Source: an uncultured Myxococcales bacterium (lineage in GTDB: Bacteria > Myxococcota_A > UBA9042 > DTJE01). Taken from it: a DNA stretch of 64,000 bases. A model generated the notes under the pieces. The model ran no database searches. It saw nothing but the letters and a program-made list of their open reading frames with translations, and had not been told where the DNA came from. Shown piece after piece: positions 43,593 to 53,220 of the stretch. The DNA lies in assembly GCA_903857665.1 (NCBI GenBank), contig CAIOFV010000098.1, positions 1-64,000 of the forward strand, read 5' to 3'. How positions within the stretch are numbered: position 1 is the stretch's first letter; the number at the start of each line of letters is the position of its first letter. The translations under genes and the position numbers were made by a program.

Positions 43593-44471
43593 ATGAGGCT
43601 GATCCGGACGAATTCGACGTTGCCGCTCCTGGCCACAGCGGCCTGCCTTGCCTGCGCCACGCCTCCGTCCCCCGCACGAACGACGCCGCGCGGGCCGACC
43701 CTGGCGGGCCTGAAGGTCGAATTCGTGTCGGCCGACGAGGGAAGCGCGCCCGAGGACTGCCCGGCCGCGACGGGCATCGGCTTCGCGCTGCTGGCCGGCC
43801 TGGACCTGGACGCCGCGGCCAGGCCGGTGCTGGAGGTGGCGATCGGGTGCGAGTCCGGCCCGCCCTCCGACGAGCCCGGGACCGTGACCGTGTCGGTCGA
43901 GGTGTCCCTGGACCTGGCCACGTCCGGCCACCCGGACGAGTCCTACGATGGCGCGGGGATGGCAACCTGTACCGGGTGCGGCGGCGGAAAGGCGCCGGGG
44001 GCGCTGGCGATGACCGTGGCACGGGCGGTCCGGGAGGCGCTGGACCTGGCCCTGGGGCAGGCCCGGGTGGCGCTGCTGCCGGACGACGCTGTAACGGCAA
44101 TCCTCGCGTCCCCGGACGGCGACGCCCGATCGGTGCTGCTGGCCGCCCTGGAGGAGGCCGCGATGCGCCGGCTGCGCGCGGCCCTCGAACCGGCGGCGCG
44201 CCTGCTGGATTCGGACGACGACGACGTCGCGTTGCGCGCGGTGGGCGTACTGTCCCGGTTGCAGGAACCGGGGGCGCTGAAGGCGCTGGGCAAGGCGGCG
44301 CTGACGAAGCGGTCGGAGGTGCCGTTCGCGGCACTGCGAGCCATGGCCGACATCGACGGCCCCGAGGCGCGACGCGCGCTGGAGCTGGTGGCGGGACAAG
44401 CGACCGACCCGATCCTGGCCCGGGAGGCCAACGAACTGCTCCACGAAATCACCGACGGCGGCAGCGAGTAG
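43593..44471 (+). CDS. HEAT-repeat lipoprotein
   Basis: This 292-residue protein has an N-terminal lipoprotein signal (LLATAACLAC; Cys18 or Cys21). A beta-rich region (about 40-130) ends in a TCTGCGGGK motif, followed by an amphipathic helix. HEAT-like repeats cover about 190-290 (VALRAVGVLSRLQEPGALKALG, FAALRAMADIDGPEARRALEL). It is divergent from hisS. I recognise no named family beyond the HEAT repeats. Confidence 0.75.
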   Translation: MRLIRTNSTLPLLATAACLACATPPSPARTTPRGPTLAGLKVEFVSADEGSAPEDCPAATGIGFALLAGLDLDAAARPVLEVAIGCESGPPSDEPGTVTVSVEVSLDLATSGHPDESYDGAGMATCTGCGGGKAPGALAMTVARAVREALDLALGQARVALLPDDAVTAILASPDGDARSVLLAALEEAAMRRLRAALEPAARLLDSDDDDVALRAVGVLSRLQEPGALKALGKAALTKRSEVPFAALRAMADIDGPEARRALELVAGQATDPILAREANELLHEITDGGSE

Positions 44472-44552
44472 CGTCATCCGGCCCCGAAACCTTGATCCCC
44501 GGCCCGAAGCGATCGATCCTTCAACGACCTTGACGCCCGGAGCACTCCCATC

Positions 44553-45941
44553 GTGCAGTCGAGTCCCCTGGACCTCCGTGCTCCCCTTCGCGTCCACATG
44601 CTCGGCATCGGCGGCGTGGGCGTCAGTGCCGTGGCGCGCCTCCTGCTGCAGCGCGGGTTCCCGGTGTCGGGATCCGACGTCCGCGAATCCTCGATCACCC
44701 TGGCCCTGCGGACCGAGGGCGCGACGGTGACCATCGGCCACTCGCCGGCGAACCTGGCCGGGGCCGAACTGGTCGTCGTGTCCACGGCGATCCCGGAAAC
44801 GAATCCCGAACTGATCGCGGCGCGCCAGGCCGGCTTGCCCGTGGTGCACCGCTCCGAGGTGCTGGGCGGCCTGATGGTCGGCCGGCGGGCGATTGGCGTG
44901 ACCGGCACCAACGGCAAGGGATCGGTGTCCTCCCTTGTGGCGTTCCTGCTGGACCGGGCCGGCCTGCAGCCTTCCTTCGCCATCGGCGCGATGCTGCTGG
45001 ATTTCGGCACCAACGCCCGGGAGGCCGCGGGCCGGCACCTCGTGTGCGAGCTGGACGAATCGGACGGTTCTTTCGAAAACACGTGGCCCGACCGCCTGGT
45101 CATCAACAACCTGGAAGCCGACCACCTGAACTACTACAAGGACCTGGAAGGCCTGCTGCGGCACTTCGCGGCCTACCTGGCGTCGCCGGGCTCGCCCCGG
45201 CTGCTGCACATCTTCGGCGACGATTCCAACTGCCTCGACGTGCTGCGGCGGGCCGGCCGGACCGCGATCACGTTCGGGCGCGACGCGGCGTGCGACTACC
45301 GGGTCACGGCGCTGGCGCTGGAGGGCTTCGGTTCCCGGTTCTCGCTGGCGGGGCCGCGAGGCGACCTGGGCGAGTTCGTGCTGAACCTGCCGGGCGAGTA
45401 CAACGCGATGAACGCCGTGGCGGCCCTCTCCGTGGCCCTCGAGGAGGGCGCGGGCGTCGAGGCCTGCCGGACGGCGCTGCCGACGTTCAAGGGCCTGGAA
45501 AACCGCTTCACGCTGATCCGGGCCGGGCGGCACCTGGTGGTCAAGGACTACATCTCGCACCCCGCGGGCATCCGCAGCGTGCTGGCCGGGGCGAAGGCCT
45601 TCGCGCCGGCGCGGGTGGTGGCGGTCTTCAAGCCCTATCGCTTCACGATGATCCACTACCTCGGGGACGAGTACGGGACCGCGTTCGCGGACGCGGGCCT
45701 GACGCTGGTCACCGAACTGTACACGGCCGGCGAGGTGCCGATCCCCGGGGTGGACGCCCCCTGGCTGGTCGAAAAGATCCGGGCGCACGGCTCCGAGGTC
45801 CAGTTCGTGCCCGCGATGGGGGACCTCCTGACGGTGCTGCGCGACCGGGTGGTCAGCGACGACACGGTGATCTTCTTCGGCGGCGACGACCTGTTCGCGC
45901 TGGCCGATTCGTTCGCGGCCGAGTTGCAGGGCCGGTCGTAG
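44553..45941 (+). CDS. murC: Divergent MurC-type Mur ligase
   Basis: This 462-residue Mur ligase has a Rossmann N-terminal domain (HMLGIGGVGVSAVARLL), the acidic cluster LVCELDESDGSF and NNLEADHLNYY of MurC, and a C-terminal domain ending in IYAAGE-like ELYTAGEVPIPG. The ATP loop reads TGTNGKGS (117-124), where MurC has GTHGKTTT; GKGS is typical of folyl-polyglutamate synthetases. The usual YAHHP is YISHP (333-337). It could still act as UDP-MurNAc:L-alanine ligase or be a specialised paralogue. GTG start with a distant GGAG. murD follows after 25 bases. Confidence 0.78.
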   Translation: MQSSPLDLRAPLRVHMLGIGGVGVSAVARLLLQRGFPVSGSDVRESSITLALRTEGATVTIGHSPANLAGAELVVVSTAIPETNPELIAARQAGLPVVHRSEVLGGLMVGRRAIGVTGTNGKGSVSSLVAFLLDRAGLQPSFAIGAMLLDFGTNAREAAGRHLVCELDESDGSFENTWPDRLVINNLEADHLNYYKDLEGLLRHFAAYLASPGSPRLLHIFGDDSNCLDVLRRAGRTAITFGRDAACDYRVTALALEGFGSRFSLAGPRGDLGEFVLNLPGEYNAMNAVAALSVALEEGAGVEACRTALPTFKGLENRFTLIRAGRHLVVKDYISHPAGIRSVLAGAKAFAPARVVAVFKPYRFTMIHYLGDEYGTAFADAGLTLVTELYTAGEVPIPGVDAPWLVEKIRAHGSEVQFVPAMGDLLTVLRDRVVSDDTVIFFGGDDLFALADSFAAELQGRS

Positions 45942-45966
45942 GCCCCCGCGAACATCGGGAGGAACC

Positions 45967-47325
45967 ATGCGGATCGAAGGCGCCTCGTTCAGCGTGCTGG
46001 GCATGGGCAAGAGCGGCATCGCGGCCGCGAACCTCCTGGCCCGCCAGGGCGGTGACGTGCTGCTGTCCGACGGCGCGGACACGGAGGACCTGCGGCGCAG
46101 GGCCGAAACCCTGGTCGATTTCCGCGTGCAGACCGTGTTCGGGAAGGAAACGGTGCGGTCGGGTGACGTGGCGGTGCTGTCGCCCGGCATCGCGCCAGCG
46201 GCCCAGGCCTTCCGGGACGCCCATCGCCTGGCCTCCGAGGTCATCGGGGAGGTCGAACTGTTCTACCGCCTGTTCCCGGGGCGGATCCTCGCCATCACCG
46301 GCACGGACGGCAAGAGCACCACGACGACGCTGGCGGCGCACCTGCTGAACGCTGCCGGCATCCCGGCCCACGCGGCCGGCAACCTCGGGAATCCCGTGTG
46401 CGACCTGGTCGGCGTGGTCGATGACAACGACGTGGTGGTGGCCGAGGTGTCCTGCTACCAGTTGCTGACGACCGTCCGGTTCCGACCCCAGGTGGCGCTG
46501 GTCACCAACCTGGCCGAGGACCACCTGGAGCACCACGGCTCCTGGGCCGCCTACGTGGCGGCCAAGGCGCGCGTGATCGAGCGGCAGGCCCACGGCGACA
46601 CGTTCGTCCGCAACCTGGACGACGGGTTCCTGTCGAACTGGCTGCGACCGGGCGACCCGTGGGTCCGCGACAACGGCCAGCACGTGCTGGACGTGTCGCG
46701 CTCGGGTCCCGTGGCCGACGGCGCCTTCCTGCTGGACGGCGGCCTGCACCTGGCGCGGGATGGCCGCGAGACGCGCGTCGCCGATCGGTCGGAGTTCCCC
46801 CTGCCGGGCGAGCACAACACCGAAAACGTGCTGCTGGCCCTGGCAGCCACCAGCGCCCTCGGGGCGGACGCCGAGGGCCTCGCCCGGGGACTCGCGTCGT
46901 ACCGGGGCCTCCCGCATCGCATCGAACGGATCCGCACGCTGGACGGGGTCACGTTCTTCAACGACTCGAAGGCGACGAACCCGCATGCCGCGATCACGGG
47001 ACTCCGGGCGTTCGATCGGCGCGTGGTGCTGATCGCCGGCGGCTACGAAAAGGGGCTGCCGCTGTCGGACCTCGCGATCGAAATCGAGCGGCGCTGCAGT
47101 GCGCTGGTGCTGACGGGCGACTGCGCGGACCGGATGAAGCGGGAGTTCCCGCGCGGGGTCCCCTCGGAGGTCGTGGACGACCTGGAGGCCGCCGTGATCC
47201 GGGCCTGGGAACTGGCCCGGCCCGAGGGCATCGTGCTGTTCTCGCCCGCCGCGTCCTCCTTCGACCGCTACACGTCGTTCGAGCAGCGCGGGGATCATTT
47301 CCGCACGATCGTCGAAGCTCTCTAG
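45967..47325 (+). CDS. murD: UDP-N-acetylmuramoyl-L-alanine--D-glutamate ligase
   Basis: This 452-residue protein has ordinary MurD motifs: LGMGKSGIAAA near the start, the ATP loop TGTDGKSTTTTL, the NLAEDHLEHHG metal region, and the NDSKATNPHAA loop specific to MurD. It adds D-glutamate in peptidoglycan precursor synthesis. GGGAGG precedes the ATG. It is paired only with murC; the rest of a dcw cluster is absent from the window. Confidence 0.94.
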   Translation: MRIEGASFSVLGMGKSGIAAANLLARQGGDVLLSDGADTEDLRRRAETLVDFRVQTVFGKETVRSGDVAVLSPGIAPAAQAFRDAHRLASEVIGEVELFYRLFPGRILAITGTDGKSTTTTLAAHLLNAAGIPAHAAGNLGNPVCDLVGVVDDNDVVVAEVSCYQLLTTVRFRPQVALVTNLAEDHLEHHGSWAAYVAAKARVIERQAHGDTFVRNLDDGFLSNWLRPGDPWVRDNGQHVLDVSRSGPVADGAFLLDGGLHLARDGRETRVADRSEFPLPGEHNTENVLLALAATSALGADAEGLARGLASYRGLPHRIERIRTLDGVTFFNDSKATNPHAAITGLRAFDRRVVLIAGGYEKGLPLSDLAIEIERRCSALVLTGDCADRMKREFPRGVPSEVVDDLEAAVIRAWELARPEGIVLFSPAASSFDRYTSFEQRGDHFRTIVEAL

Positions 47326-47355
47326 AAGGCCGGCCAGCCCCGGGCCACGCCAGGG

Positions 47356-48507
47356 TCACCAGCCCACCGTCAGCACGTAGGTCTCGGCGGCCGAAAAGCT
47401 CCCGGAAGCGCCGAACACCTTGATGTACGTGACCCTCGAACCCGACGCGCCATTCTTCCACGTCAAGGACTCGTCCACGCCGACGTCGTTGTCGCCTGCG
47501 GCCAGCAGCGAACCGCCGGAATCATAGATCCGCAGGTCGTAGTTGCGGTCGGCCGGGACATCGAGCTTCGCCGACAACGTCCTGCCGGCCGGGACGGCAG
47601 CCTTGAACCAGTCCACGTCGCTTTCCGTGCCGATCATGCCCGACAGCGAGCCGGGCTGGGAGATCACGTTCGAGGCGCTCCCGCGACTGTTGTTCGATTC
47701 GTGTTCCGTCGCGTCAGCGGTCGCCGCAGGGGGCGTGACCGGGGGCGTCGCAGGGGCGGTCGCGTCGCCCGTGACGTGCCGGGACAGGAAGTCCGCGAAC
47801 GCGTCGATGCGGGTGTTCGCGCCCTCCCGGACGCATGTCTGGTCCCCGTATGACGTGACCGCGATCAGGGTCGGCACCCCGTCCGCGTACTGGAACGTAG
47901 GTCCGCCCGAATCGCCCTGGCACGTCCCGGCCTTCCCGTCGCCGTAATAGATGAAATCGGCGTCCTGGCCGGTGATCACCTGGTCGACCCAGCGACGCGA
48001 CCCTTCCCCATCCTGGTACTGCGCGTTGGTGACGCCGTAGCCGACCATCCGGACCGTGCGGCCCACGAGGTCAGGAAGCCGGGCCGACTGCCACGCGACC
48101 GGGGCGACGGGCGCGTCCTGGCCCAGCGTCACGTAGGCCACGTCGTTCATCGGGGCGCCGTCGGGCGCGAGGTAGAAGTCCGGGTGCGCCTCCCACGCGA
48201 CGACCGGAACGCTGGTTCCGGGCCCTCCGACCGTCGTGCCGAAGAACACGCGGACGTCCCCGGCGGAAAGACCCGATTCCCGCACACAGTGGCCGGCGGT
48301 GAAGACCGTCCGCGACGATACCAGCGTGCCGCTGCAGAACTCGGAACCCTGCGTGGTCAAGGCCACCACCGCGGTGTCCGTCCTGTCCGCGGAGCCGTTG
48401 ATGATCCGCGGTACCAGCGGGCCGAGGCCCGTCGATGACGACCCGGACCGACACGAGGCAACCAGAAGGCACGTGAACCCGAGCACGAACGCAAGACGCC
48501 GGGACAT
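47356..48507 (-). CDS. Trypsin-like serine protease lipoprotein with PPC domain
   Basis: This 383-residue protein has a lipoprotein signal (LVASC, Cys19), then a chymotrypsin-fold protease: mature-type start RIINGSA (34-40), His73 in TAGHC, Asp122 in NDVAYV, and Ser200 in GDSGGP. A Pro/Thr linker leads to a pre-peptidase C-terminal (PPC) domain at about 275-383. A pro-segment (20-33) suggests zymogen activation. AAGGAGGT precedes the ATG ideally. It converges with murD. Confidence 0.93.
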   Translation of the reverse strand: MSRRLAFVLGFTCLLVASCRSGSSSTGLGPLVPRIINGSADRTDTAVVALTTQGSEFCSGTLVSSRTVFTAGHCVRESGLSAGDVRVFFGTTVGGPGTSVPVVAWEAHPDFYLAPDGAPMNDVAYVTLGQDAPVAPVAWQSARLPDLVGRTVRMVGYGVTNAQYQDGEGSRRWVDQVITGQDADFIYYGDGKAGTCQGDSGGPTFQYADGVPTLIAVTSYGDQTCVREGANTRIDAFADFLSRHVTGDATAPATPPVTPPAATADATEHESNNSRGSASNVISQPGSLSGMIGTESDVDWFKAAVPAGRTLSAKLDVPADRNYDLRIYDSGGSLLAAGDNDVGVDESLTWKNGASGSRVTYIKVFGASGSFSAAETYVLTVGW

Positions 48508-48526
48508 GGGCAACCTCCTTCGAGTG

Positions 48527-48550
48527 GGCCGGCCTTCCACGAGGCCGGCC
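48527..48550. terminator. GC-rich hairpin between the NYN and protease genes
   Basis: GGCCGGCCT (48527-48535) and AGGCCGGCC (48542-48550) form a perfect nine-base stem with a six-base loop, just upstream of the protease ribosome site on the minus strand. It may terminate the rarA-NYN transcript or fold in the protease leader; no T-tract follows. Confidence 0.45.
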
Positions 48551-48598
48551 GGGATGAGGCTGCTATCGGAATCGGGGTCGGAGTGTTCCACGCAGGGT

Positions 48599-49375
48599 TC
48601 AGAGGTCGTCGAGGATGTTCCGGCGACGGCGTTCGTCGCGACTGGGTCCCCGATCGGCGTGCCGGGGGAGCGCCTCGTCGGCGTCCTTGGCCGCGATGAC
48701 GCTGTCCGGGACGAACCACGGATCCACCGCGTCCCGCGGTGACGCCTCGGACAGGGCCAGGTCCGGAGCCGCAGGAAGGGCCTCCTGCGAACCCTGCGGC
48801 ACCACGGGGGCCGGCGTCGGCGGGGGAACCGGCCCCTCGGGCGGGGCATCGTCCCGCAGGCGGGTCACTCCCGATGCGAACGCCTCCCAGGCATCGCGAT
48901 CGGCCTCGGACAGCGGCGCGACGGGCGGCGCGGAAGGCGGTCGTTGGCCGTGGGTGGAGGCCTGCGCAGGCTCGGGCACAGGTTCCCGCTCGGACCGCGC
49001 CATGATCCGGTCGAACCCCTCGCAGTGCAGCACCACGGCGCCCGCGTGCTCGCTGGGCCTACGCACGCCATGGTCGTCCGACACCACCACGCACTCGCCT
49101 CGCCGCTCCCTCGCCAGGCGCACGATGATCGGGTCCGCCTTCTCGTCCGCGCCCGAGAACAGCACCCGGATGCCGGGGTGGGCGTGGCGCGCGGGCATGC
49201 TGCGCACCACCGAGGACCCGTCGAACACGACGATCACCTGGTGCCCCCGCACCTGGGCGTACCGGGACAGCCGCCCCAGCAGCGCCTCCCGCAACGCCTC
49301 CAGGCGGTCCGGCCGCAGCACGGACAGGGCCCCGATGACGTTGTAGCCATCGACGATCAGCACCCGCCGGGACAT
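48599..49375 (-). CDS. NYN/YacP-type nuclease-like protein
   Basis: This 258-residue protein has an N-terminal NYN (PIN-like) domain: VLIVDGYNVIGAL (5-17), VIVVFDGS, and GECVVVSDDHGVRR carry the acidic residues for metal binding. YacP/Rae1-type proteins of this class cleave RNA, often at ribosomes. The last 120 residues are a low-complexity Pro/Ala/Glu tail with no match I know, ending in a basic RDERRRRN. GGAAGGGG precedes the ATG. It is coupled to rarA by a 24-base gap. Confidence 0.82.
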   Translation of the reverse strand: MSRRVLIVDGYNVIGALSVLRPDRLEALREALLGRLSRYAQVRGHQVIVVFDGSSVVRSMPARHAHPGIRVLFSGADEKADPIIVRLARERRGECVVVSDDHGVRRPSEHAGAVVLHCEGFDRIMARSEREPVPEPAQASTHGQRPPSAPPVAPLSEADRDAWEAFASGVTRLRDDAPPEGPVPPPTPAPVVPQGSQEALPAAPDLALSEASPRDAVDPWFVPDSVIAAKDADEALPRHADRGPSRDERRRRNILDDL

Positions 49376-49399
49376 CGATCCCCTTCCCCGTTCGGCCCC

Positions 49400-50833
49400 T
49401 CAGCCCCCTTCGCGATCGCCACCCTTGCGCGACCGCCACCACTCCAGACGCTCCTTGATCGTCTTTTCGTACCCGGCGCCGGCAGGCTCATAGAAGCGCC
49501 GGTCCTGCAACACCTTCGGCAGGTACTCGGCATCGACGAACGCCCCGTCGTAGTCGTGCGGGTAGGCGTAGCCCTGGCCGTAGCCCAGCGCGGCCATGCC
49601 CTTCGCGGGGGCGTTGCGCAGGTGCAGGGGCACCTCCAGGCTGCCCATCTCGTGGACCACCTTCTTCGCCGCCTTCAACGCCATGTAGGCCGCGTTGGAC
49701 TTGGGCGCCGTGGCGAGGTACGTCGCGGCCTGGGCCATCGGGATCTCGGCCTCGGGCAGGCCCAGGAACTCGAAGGCGTCCTTGGCCGCCACCGCCACCT
49801 GCAGCGCCCGCGGGTCCGCGTTGCCGATGTCCTCGGCCGCGAAGATGATCATCCTGCGGCACACGAAGGACGGGTCCTCGCCGCCTTCCAGCATGCGGAC
49901 CATCCAGTAGATCGCCGCGTCCGGGCTGGACCCGCGCAGGCTCTTGATGAACGCCGAGATGACGTTGTAGTGCTCCTCGTAGGCCCGATCGTAGCGCAGC
50001 GTGGGCCCCGCCTTGACCGCCTCCAGGACGGCCTCGTCCACCGCGGGCAACCGCTTGCGGGCTGCGTGGTCCACCGCGGCCTCCAGCAGGTTCAGCATGC
50101 GCCGACCGTCGCCGTCGGCGGCCCGGGCCATCACCGACAGCACCTCGTCGGGAACCGCCACCCCGCGCGTCGCCAGGCCCCGCTCCGCGTCCGTGAGCGC
50201 CCGCCGCCCGACGGCCACCAGCGCCTCGACGCCCAGCGGCAGCAACCGCACCACGCGGCACCGCGACAGCAGCGGCGACGTCACCTCGAAGAACGGGTTT
50301 TCTGTGGTGGCGCCCACCATCGTGATGGTGCCGTTCTCGACGTGCGGCAGGAAGGCGTCCTGCTGGGCCTTGTTGAAGCGGTGGATTTCGTCCACGAACA
50401 GCAGCGTCTTCCGGCCCTCGCGCGCCCACAGCGCCTGGGCCTCGGCCACCATTTCGCGCACCTCCCTCACGCCGGAAAGGACCGCGGAAAAGGGCACGAA
50501 CCGCGACTTCGTGTGGCCTGCGATGACCCGTGCCAGCGACGTCTTGCCGCACCCAGGGGGACCCCACAGGATCAGCGAGGGCAGCGCGTCGGCCTCGATG
50601 GCCTCCCGCAGGAACCCCGCGGCCCCGAGGGCCTCGTCCTGGCCCACCAGCTCGTCCAGCGACGACGGGCGAACGCGCTCGGCCAGGGGCTCGCGGCCGG
50701 GTCCCGAGGCCCGCGACCGCGTGTCGGGCCGGCCCCCCGCATCGCGCGCAAATCCGGCGTCGTCCCGGTTCTCCCCAGCGTGCTTCCCGTCGCCCGCCGG
50801 GGCGCCATCGAAGAGATCATCCTGGTCCGGCAT
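49400..50833 (-). CDS. rarA: Replication-associated recombination protein A
   Basis: This 477-residue AAA+ clamp-loader-like ATPase (MgsA/WRNIP1 family) acts at stalled replication forks. It has Walker A GPPGCGKT, Walker B LLFVDEIHRFNKAQQDAFLP, VGATTENPFFEV, and the C-terminal tetramerisation region with GYGQGYAYPHDYDGAF. A 60-residue N-terminal tail precedes the core. The ATG at 50833 gives MPDQDDLFD, a typical start. Confidence 0.96.
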   Translation of the reverse strand: MPDQDDLFDGAPAGDGKHAGENRDDAGFARDAGGRPDTRSRASGPGREPLAERVRPSSLDELVGQDEALGAAGFLREAIEADALPSLILWGPPGCGKTSLARVIAGHTKSRFVPFSAVLSGVREVREMVAEAQALWAREGRKTLLFVDEIHRFNKAQQDAFLPHVENGTITMVGATTENPFFEVTSPLLSRCRVVRLLPLGVEALVAVGRRALTDAERGLATRGVAVPDEVLSVMARAADGDGRRMLNLLEAAVDHAARKRLPAVDEAVLEAVKAGPTLRYDRAYEEHYNVISAFIKSLRGSSPDAAIYWMVRMLEGGEDPSFVCRRMIIFAAEDIGNADPRALQVAVAAKDAFEFLGLPEAEIPMAQAATYLATAPKSNAAYMALKAAKKVVHEMGSLEVPLHLRNAPAKGMAALGYGQGYAYPHDYDGAFVDAEYLPKVLQDRRFYEPAGAGYEKTIKERLEWWRSRKGGDREGG

Positions 50834-50845
50834 TCCCCGTCCCCT

Positions 50846-52404
<1,559 letters not shown>

Positions 52405-52434
52405 ACCGGCCCCCCCCCAACCCCCGACCTCACG

Positions 52435-52494
52435 GACAGGAAGCCTGTCGGGAAATGGGGCCCATCGCTAGGAAACGCATGTGCCCGACAGGCT
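52435..52494. terminator. Competing inverted repeats between guaB and the Rrf2 gene
   Basis: An 11-base perfect inverted repeat (AGCCTGTCGGG at 52442-52452 with CCCGACAGGCT at 52484-52494) overlaps a second, smaller hairpin (GACAGG at 52435-52440 with CCTGTC at 52444-52449). The two cannot form together, since both use CCTGTC. It most likely serves as a bidirectional terminator for the convergent genes; no T-tract is seen. Confidence 0.4.
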
Positions 52495-52559
52495 CTCAGG
52501 GCGTGGCGATGCGTCCCGCTGCAGGTGGCCTGGATGTCGGGGGGGAGGCGTCCGCGGGG

Positions 52560-53027
52560 TCAGACGGCGGCGGCGGCCGGGCGGCGCTTCTTGCTCTTCA
52601 GGCGATCCGGAAGCGGGAACGGGAGGCCTTCGGGCAGGATCTCTTCCAGCGTGTGGCGGTTCAGCACGTCCAGGATGGCGTCCTGCATCTCCTGCCAGAC
52701 GTTGTGGACCTTGCAGTGCTCGGAGAACTTGCATTCCGTCGGGTACATCAGGCAGACGTTGACCGACAGGGGGCCTTCCATGGCAAGGAAGACGTCGGCC
52801 ATCTTGACCTGGCTGGCGGGGCGTCCCAACCGGTAGCCGCCGGTCTTGCCGCACGCCGAGTGCACGAGGCCCGCCTGGGTCAGGTGCTGCATCACCTTCG
52901 CCAGGAACTGGACCGGCATCTCCTCGGCCTGGGCGATCTCCTGGATCGAGAACCACCGTTCTTCCTTGCGGGCGGCCAGAAAGCGAAGCGCGCGATACGC
53001 GTACTCGGTTGCTCGGGTCAATCTCAT
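52560..53027 (-). CDS. Rrf2-family transcriptional regulator, Fe-S cysteine type
   Basis: This 155-residue regulator has the N-terminal winged helix MRLTRATEYAYRALRFLA, a wing KTGGYRLGRPA, and three cysteines Cys92-x6-Cys99-x5-Cys105, the pattern for an iron-sulfur cluster in IscR/NsrR-like proteins. It may sense Fe-S status, redox or nitric oxide. The ribosome site GGGAGG is strong. A dyad that could be its operator overlaps the inferred promoter 75-100 bases upstream. No isc or suf genes are adjacent. Confidence 0.9.
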   Translation of the reverse strand: MRLTRATEYAYRALRFLAARKEERWFSIQEIAQAEEMPVQFLAKVMQHLTQAGLVHSACGKTGGYRLGRPASQVKMADVFLAMEGPLSVNVCLMYPTECKFSEHCKVHNVWQEMQDAILDVLNRHTLEEILPEGLPFPLPDRLKSKKRRPAAAAV

Positions 53028-53099
53028 CGGAATCCTCCCGATTCAGGTGCTGCCGGACCATAACGGTTTCCCCGGAAGGGGTCAACCGACCTGGAAGTC

Positions 53100-53128
53100 G
53101 CCATACCCTTATTGACGCGCTACGTCAA
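53100..53128 (-). promoter_or_regulatory. Promoter and dyad operator candidate for the Rrf2 gene
   Basis: On the minus strand TTGACG (53123-53128) and TATGGC (53100-53105) lie 17 bases apart. The perfect dyad TTGACG-N5-CGTCAA (53112-53128) covers the -35 element, a natural position for autorepression by the Rrf2 protein. Confidence 0.42.
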
Positions 53129-53220
53129 ATCCGTTCGCTCCCTGGATGTTCAAACGTCGGGGTAGGCGCCGGATGGCACCCGCGGGCCGGATCGGCTATA
53201 CCTGCCGGCCGGAGGCCCGC

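Noticed and set aside
42462..46244. 1260-codon minus-strand open frame across hisS, murC and murD
   Set aside because: It is a GC-rich shadow frame opposite real plus-strand genes and out of frame with hisS.
53146..53220. 25-codon upstream extension of mnmG
   Set aside because: The ATG at 53221 has a strong GGAGG site and matches the family N-terminus; the extension has no ribosome site and no homology.
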